Assembly: GCA_017302195.1 (NCBI GenBank)
Contig: JAFLEG010000011.1
Location: forward strand, 1-17,895
Source: Verrucomicrobiota bacterium
GTDB lineage: Bacteria; Verrucomicrobiota; Verrucomicrobiia; Limisphaerales; UBA9464
DNA: 17,895 bases
Reading direction: 5' to 3'
This document shows positions 14,527 to 17,895 of the stretch, piece by piece. The position numbers and the translations under genes were made by a program. The stretch's first letter is position 1. Every line of letters begins with the position of its first letter. Below the pieces are notes generated by a model, which saw nothing but the letters and a program-made list of their open reading frames with translations, was not told the origin of the DNA and made no database searches.

Positions 14527-14894
14527 GGCATCACGGTGACGATTCCGCAACGAACCCGGGGTGATCGGTGCCGCCCTGGGTCGGCGGTGGCGGCATGTGA
14601 CCTCCGATCGGGGAGAGCCTCACACGAAGAACACGAAGGACACAGAGGGGGGACCTTTTGGGGTGAGAACGCAGCTCAATCTCGAAAGGACCAACGCTCG
14701 ACGGCGTCGTCGCTGCCGGGAATACGGGACACACGGGTGGGATCGCCTGAGCCTGGACTCCGATTCCCTGGCGTCCTTCGTGTCCTAGGTGTGAGGCCTC
14801 TCCGGGCGGACCACCCCGGCAACCACCCTTGCGTTATCCGGTCGGCAACGGCAGCGTGACCTGCATCCTGGAAAACGACGCACCGTCTGCCGCC
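14527..14894. other. Divergent intergenic region between the TonB operon and the prepilin-type gene
   Basis: These 368 bp must hold the promoters of both divergent units, but no convincing -35/-10 pair was found. The main feature is the inverted-repeat-bounded element at 14612-14803. A minus-strand frame across it encodes low-complexity PLCVLRVLRV-like peptide, which is a by-product of the repeat sequence rather than a gene. Confidence 0.5.
14612..14803. repeat. 192-bp element with about 30-bp imperfect terminal inverted repeats
   Basis: The left end (14612-14641) starts GGAGAGCCTCACAC and ends ACACGAAGGAC. The right end (14773-14803), read on the minus strand, starts GGAGAGGCCTCACAC and ends ACACGAAGGAC. 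Aligned, they share 27 positions with three mismatches and one single-base gap. The roughly 130-bp core has no gene. No clear target-site duplication flanks it. The CACGAAGAACACGAAGGACAC tract looks like an interspersed-repeat motif, and the whole resembles a MITE or a REP-like palindromic unit. Confidence 0.55.
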
Positions 14895-15695
14895 ATGAAC
14901 TCCCGTCGCCTCCACCCGCTCCCGTCACGGGCCTTCACGCTGATCGAACTCCTGGTCGTCATCGCCATCATCGCCATCCTGGCCGGCATGCTCCTGCCGG
15001 CGCTGGCGAAGTCCAAGACCAAGGCCCAGGGCATCGCCTGCCTCAGCAATCTCAAGCAGCTCAACCTGGCCTGGACGATGTATGCCGACGACAACCGGGA
15101 CCGGCTGGTGCCCAACGGAACCGGGGCGCAGATCGGCTGGATCGAGGGCTGGCTGCAGACCGCGCAGGAGGCCACCAACGTCAACCTGATCATGGCCCCG
15201 AAGGGAATGCTGTGGAGCTACAATCAGGCGCTCGGCATCTACAAGTGCCCTGCCGACCGCAGCACCGTGCGGCTCGGCGGCAGGATCCACCCGCGGGTCC
15301 GCAGCATCGCCATGAACGGAAACATGAACGGGGACAGTTGGTACACCGCGGAGATCGCCCGCAGCCATTTCACCTTCCGGAAGTCCTCAGACATCGTCCG
15401 TCCCTCGCCGTCCGAGGCCTTCGTCTTTCTCGATGAGCATCCCGACGGCATTGATGACGGCTACTTCCTGGTCTTCGTCAACCGGAAGCAGCTCTGGGGC
15501 AACCTGCCGGCCAACTACCACAACGGGGCCTGCGGATTCTCCTTTGCGGACGGCCACGCCGAGATCCGGAAGTGGGTGGATGCCGACACGCGGTCCAAGA
15601 AGATCGTCGCCAATCCCCGGGGTCCGAACGACGTGCCCTGGATCCAGGTGCGCACCTCCGCCCCGATCAACCCGTCGGCTCCCTGGCCGCCGTGA
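14895..15695 (+). CDS. Prepilin-type N-terminal methylation domain protein with H-X9-DG motif
   Basis: A 266-residue type II pseudopilin-like protein. RAFTLIELLVVIAIIAILAG (15-34) is the canonical prepilin peptidase site and hydrophobic helix, with cleavage before Phe and the conserved Glu five residues on. The LPALAKSKTKAQGIACLSNLKQ segment and the central SIAMNGNMNG region are typical of the large Planctomycetota/Verrucomicrobiota paralogous families. HNGACGFSFADG near the C-terminus is exactly the H-X9-DG motif. Members are probably exported or surface fibre components, but their role is unknown and genomes can carry many copies. ATG 14895 places the prepilin signal 14 residues in; a TTG at 14829 would add 22 residues without family support. 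It is a single-gene unit, convergent with the aminopeptidase. Confidence 0.9.
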   Translation: MNSRRLHPLPSRAFTLIELLVVIAIIAILAGMLLPALAKSKTKAQGIACLSNLKQLNLAWTMYADDNRDRLVPNGTGAQIGWIEGWLQTAQEATNVNLIMAPKGMLWSYNQALGIYKCPADRSTVRLGGRIHPRVRSIAMNGNMNGDSWYTAEIARSHFTFRKSSDIVRPSPSEAFVFLDEHPDGIDDGYFLVFVNRKQLWGNLPANYHNGACGFSFADGHAEIRKWVDADTRSKKIVANPRGPNDVPWIQVRTSAPINPSAPWPP

Positions 15696-15795
15696 GAGGA
15701 CGATCGTTGTGGGTCATCCACTCCCGGATGGGGGTTGAACCGGGGGCTCGGACTTGGATCAGGCCGGCGACACGCCCGCCCTCCCGCCGCGGGGT

Positions 15796-17100
15796 TCACC
15801 CCTTTTTCCGCCGCGCCATGAGCGCCTCAATATCGCCGGTCTCGATCGGGATGTCGCCCATCAGATCCACATTGCCTCCCGATCGGATGAGCACGTCGTT
15901 CTCCAGCCGCACCGCCAGCCGTTCCTCCCGGATGTAGATCGCCGGCTCCACGGTCATGACCCAGCCCTCCTGGATGGGCTCGGTGGTGATGCCGACATCG
16001 TGGACGTCGAGTCCGAGCGGATGCCCGCAACCGTGCATGTAGAAGCGCTTCACCGGCTTCTTCATGGGATCCTCGGGCTTCACCTTGAGATCCTTCGTCT
16101 TGAGCAGGCCGAGGTCCACGCACTCCCGCGCCACCGCCTCTTCCGAGGTCTCCTGCCAGTCGCGGAGGCGGCGTCCTGGAGTCAGCCCGGCGATCTGGGA
16201 ACGCAGCACCCGCAGCACCGCATCGTACACCTGCTTCTGGCGCCGCGTGAACCGCCCGTTCACCGGGATGGTCCGGGTCATGTCGGCATTGTAGTTGGCG
16301 TAACTGGCCCCGACATCCAGCAGCAGCAGTTCGCCGTCGCGGCAGGGCTGGTCGTTGTCCAGATAGTGCAGCACGCAGGCATTGGCACCGGAGGCGATGA
16401 TCGGGTTGTAGGCGAAGCCGCCGCGTCCGCGGATGAACTCGTGCGCGAACTCCGCCTCCACCTCCACCTCGTTGACCCCGGGCTTCACAAAGCGGCACAC
16501 GCGCTCGAATCCCCGGCGGGTCAGATCGCAGGCCTGCTGGAGCAGGGCCACCTCCGTCGGCGACTTCACCGCCCGCAGTTGGTGCATCAGCGGCGCCAGC
16601 CGCCGGAAGTCGTGCAGCGGATACCGTGCCCGCAGGTCCCGGGCGAACCGGGCCTCCCGGGTTTCCACGACGATGTCAGCCCGCTTGTGCTCGTTGGCGT
16701 TCAGGAAGACATGGTCCGCCTCGCAGATCAGGCGATGCAACTGGGACGGAAGTTGTGACAGCCACTCGATGCGCCGGATGCCGGTGCGCGCCCGGGCTTC
16801 CTCGGCGGTGAGCTTGTGCCCCTCCCAGATGGCAATGAGCTCGCTGGTCTCGCGCAGGAAGAGGATCTCCCGCTGGCGTTCGTCGTCCGCATCGGGAAAG
16901 AGCAGCAGCACGCTCTCCTCCTGCTCCACGCCCGTCAGGTAGAACAGGTCCGAGTTCGGCACGATCCGCAGGGTGCCGTCGGCATTGGTGGGAAAGATGT
17001 CGTTGGCGGTGACCAGTGCCAGCGAACGCGGCGGCAGCCGCTGGGCGAGGCGACGGCGGTTGGCGACGAAGAGTTCCGGGTCAATCGGGGCGTGGCGCAT
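15796..17100 (-). CDS. pepP: Xaa-Pro aminopeptidase (M24B family)
   Basis: A 434-residue metallopeptidase that removes an N-terminal residue preceding proline, probably in the cytoplasm (no signal peptide). The aminopeptidase P N-terminal domain spans about 4-140 (FVANRRRLAQRLPPRSLALV, with SDLFYLTG). The pita-bread catalytic domain (about 180-425) has all five metal ligands in family positions: Asp262 in LLLDVGA, Asp273 in NADMTRT, His360 in HGCGHPLGLDVHD, Glu385 in TVEPAIY and Glu400 in LENDVLI. ATG 17100 gives PepP length and an N-terminus like E. coli PepP; an upstream TTG (17139) is less likely. It starts 63 bp after the sulfatase stop on the same strand, so cotranscription is possible but not needed. 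Confidence 0.92.
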   Translation of the reverse strand: MRHAPIDPELFVANRRRLAQRLPPRSLALVTANDIFPTNADGTLRIVPNSDLFYLTGVEQEESVLLLFPDADDERQREILFLRETSELIAIWEGHKLTAEEARARTGIRRIEWLSQLPSQLHRLICEADHVFLNANEHKRADIVVETREARFARDLRARYPLHDFRRLAPLMHQLRAVKSPTEVALLQQACDLTRRGFERVCRFVKPGVNEVEVEAEFAHEFIRGRGGFAYNPIIASGANACVLHYLDNDQPCRDGELLLLDVGASYANYNADMTRTIPVNGRFTRRQKQVYDAVLRVLRSQIAGLTPGRRLRDWQETSEEAVARECVDLGLLKTKDLKVKPEDPMKKPVKRFYMHGCGHPLGLDVHDVGITTEPIQEGWVMTVEPAIYIREERLAVRLENDVLIRSGGNVDLMGDIPIETGDIEALMARRKKG

Positions 17101-17163
17101 GCGCCGGAAAGCCTTCGACAAAGCCGGGCCGTTGGGCAATCCGGCAATGCGCCCGCCCGCGCC

Positions 17164-17895
17164 TCAGGGCCGCACCGGGCGGTCCGGGAAGGGGCCGTCC
17201 ACTCCCGGACCCTCCGGCAGGGCGGTGGAAAACTGGTCGTCGTCCTGGACCTCGCGCTTGAGCCGGGCGAGTTCCTCCCTCAGGCGCGCCTCGGTCTCGC
17301 GATGGGCCGGATCCCCATGCAGGTTGCGCAGTTCGTCGGGATCGGTTCCCAGGTCAAACAGCTCCCACTGATCCTTCTTCCAGTAGTGGATCAGCTTGTG
17401 GGTTTCCGTCCGGACACCGTAGTGCGCGCCGGTGTTGTGGTGTCCGGGATCGTGGTAATAGCGATAATAGAAGCTGGTGCGCCAATCCGCCGGACGCTGC
17501 CCCTCCAGCAGCGGGACCAGGCTCCGGCCCTGGAGATCTCCCGGTGCCGGCAGCCCGGCCAGCGCGAGGAAGGTCGGCGCGAAATCGGTGTTGATCACCA
17601 GGGCATCCTGCACGGCACCGGCGCGGATGTGGCGGGGCCACCGCACCAGCAGCGGCATGCGCAGCGACGGCTCGTACATGAAGCGCTTGTCGTACATCCC
17701 GTGATCGCCGAGGAAGAATCCCTGGTCGCTGGTGTAGAAGACCACGGTGTCCCCGGCCAGTCCCTGGGCTGCCAGCGCCTCCATCAGGCGTCCGATGCTG
17801 TCATCCACGGACTGCACGCAGGCCAGGTAATCCTGCATGTAACGCTGATACTTCCACGCGTCGAGTGCCGTGCCGGTGAGGGTCTGCCGGCGCCC
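17164..17895 (-). CDS. Sulfatase (alkaline-phosphatase superfamily), C-terminal part, 5' end outside the window
   Basis: The frame is open to the right edge, so the gene begins beyond 17895; at least 243 C-terminal residues are present. Upstream of an internal Met (17838) the frame still encodes conserved sequence (LTGTALDAWKYQRY then MQDYLACVQSVDDSIGRL), so that Met is not the start. YTSDQGFFLGDHGMYDKRFMYEPSLRMP contains the metal-binding SDQG..LGDHG signature of formylglycine sulfatases and the following MYEPSLRMPLLVRWP is standard. TDFAPTFLALAGLP and LQGRSLVPLLEG complete the C-terminal subdomain. The modified Cys motif (C-x-P-x-R) and any signal peptide lie outside the window. It probably hydrolyses sulfate esters of glycans; the substrate is unknown. 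Such sulfatases are abundant in Verrucomicrobiota and Planctomycetota. Confidence 0.9.
   Translation of the reverse strand, partial: GRRQTLTGTALDAWKYQRYMQDYLACVQSVDDSIGRLMEALAAQGLAGDTVVFYTSDQGFFLGDHGMYDKRFMYEPSLRMPLLVRWPRHIRAGAVQDALVINTDFAPTFLALAGLPAPGDLQGRSLVPLLEGQRPADWRTSFYYRYYHDPGHHNTGAHYGVRTETHKLIHYWKKDQWELFDLGTDPDELRNLHGDPAHRETEARLREELARLKREVQDDDQFSTALPEGPGVDGPFPDRPVRP

Noticed and set aside
14531..14734. 67-codon minus-strand frame across the inverted-repeat element
   Set aside because: The PLCVLRVLRV-like translation arises from the repeated CACGAAGRACAC sequence; no family match or start signal supports a gene.
15696..15795. Possible bidirectional terminator between the prepilin-type gene and the aminopeptidase
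   Set aside because: Only short GC-rich partial palindromes are present and neither strand shows a stem followed by a T tract, so no terminator is called.
17164..17838. Reading the sulfatase as a complete 224-residue gene from an internal Met
   Set aside because: Conserved sulfatase sequence continues upstream of that Met to the window edge and the catalytic Cys motif is missing, so the gene is truncated by the window, not short.

Overview
The window is GC-rich and densely coded, and fits a Verrucomicrobiota-type bacterium (possibly Limisphaerales/Pedosphaera-like). This is inferred from family content: a secreted prepilin-type protein with a C-terminal H-X9-DG motif, a formylglycine-type sulfatase, a TonB-dependent receptor with an N-terminal carboxypeptidase-regulatory-like domain, and starts that mostly lack Shine-Dalgarno sequences. 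No ribosomal or other phylogenetic marker is present apart from efp, so the lineage is a guess.

Layout. (1) Positions 135-1730, minus: a two-gene unit of a PfkB-family sugar kinase followed by a family-2 glycosyltransferase of the TIGR04283 type. (2) Positions 1731-2308: the longest gene-free stretch, with a 10-bp direct repeat upstream of the kinase and a strong hairpin with a UUCG loop and T-rich tail on the minus strand. (3) Positions 2309-5218, plus: a FabF-like ketosynthase with intact Cys-His-His, a 4-bp overlapping ketosynthase-like partner whose catalytic Cys is replaced by Gln (a chain-length-factor signature), and a DUF1801/YdeI-like protein. (4) Positions 5314-5874, plus: elongation factor P with an unusual tip loop. 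(5) Positions 5990-14526, minus: a seven-gene TonB2-type operon, in transcription order DUF3450 coiled-coil protein, large ExbB/TtpC-like fusion, ExbB, ExbD, TonB, TPR protein and a TonB-dependent receptor. (6) Positions 14527-14894: a divergent intergenic region containing a 192-bp element bounded by about 30-bp imperfect inverted repeats. (7) Positions 14895-15695, plus: the prepilin-type H-X9-DG protein. (8) Positions 15796-17895, minus: an M24 Xaa-Pro aminopeptidase and, upstream of it, the C-terminal part of a sulfatase cut by the window edge.

How it works together. The TonB operon appears self-contained: ExbB/ExbD and the TtpC-like protein should harvest proton-motive force, TonB should transmit it across the periplasm, the DUF3450 and TPR proteins should be periplasmic accessories, and the last gene supplies a dedicated outer-membrane client. 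The ketosynthase pair resembles KS/CLF heterodimers of type II polyketide and aryl-polyene synthases, but no carrier protein, ketoreductase, dehydratase or acyltransferase lies in the window. That makes the pair, with the odd EF-P next door, the least explained part. No CRISPR array, tRNA, rRNA, phage or intact insertion sequence was seen.
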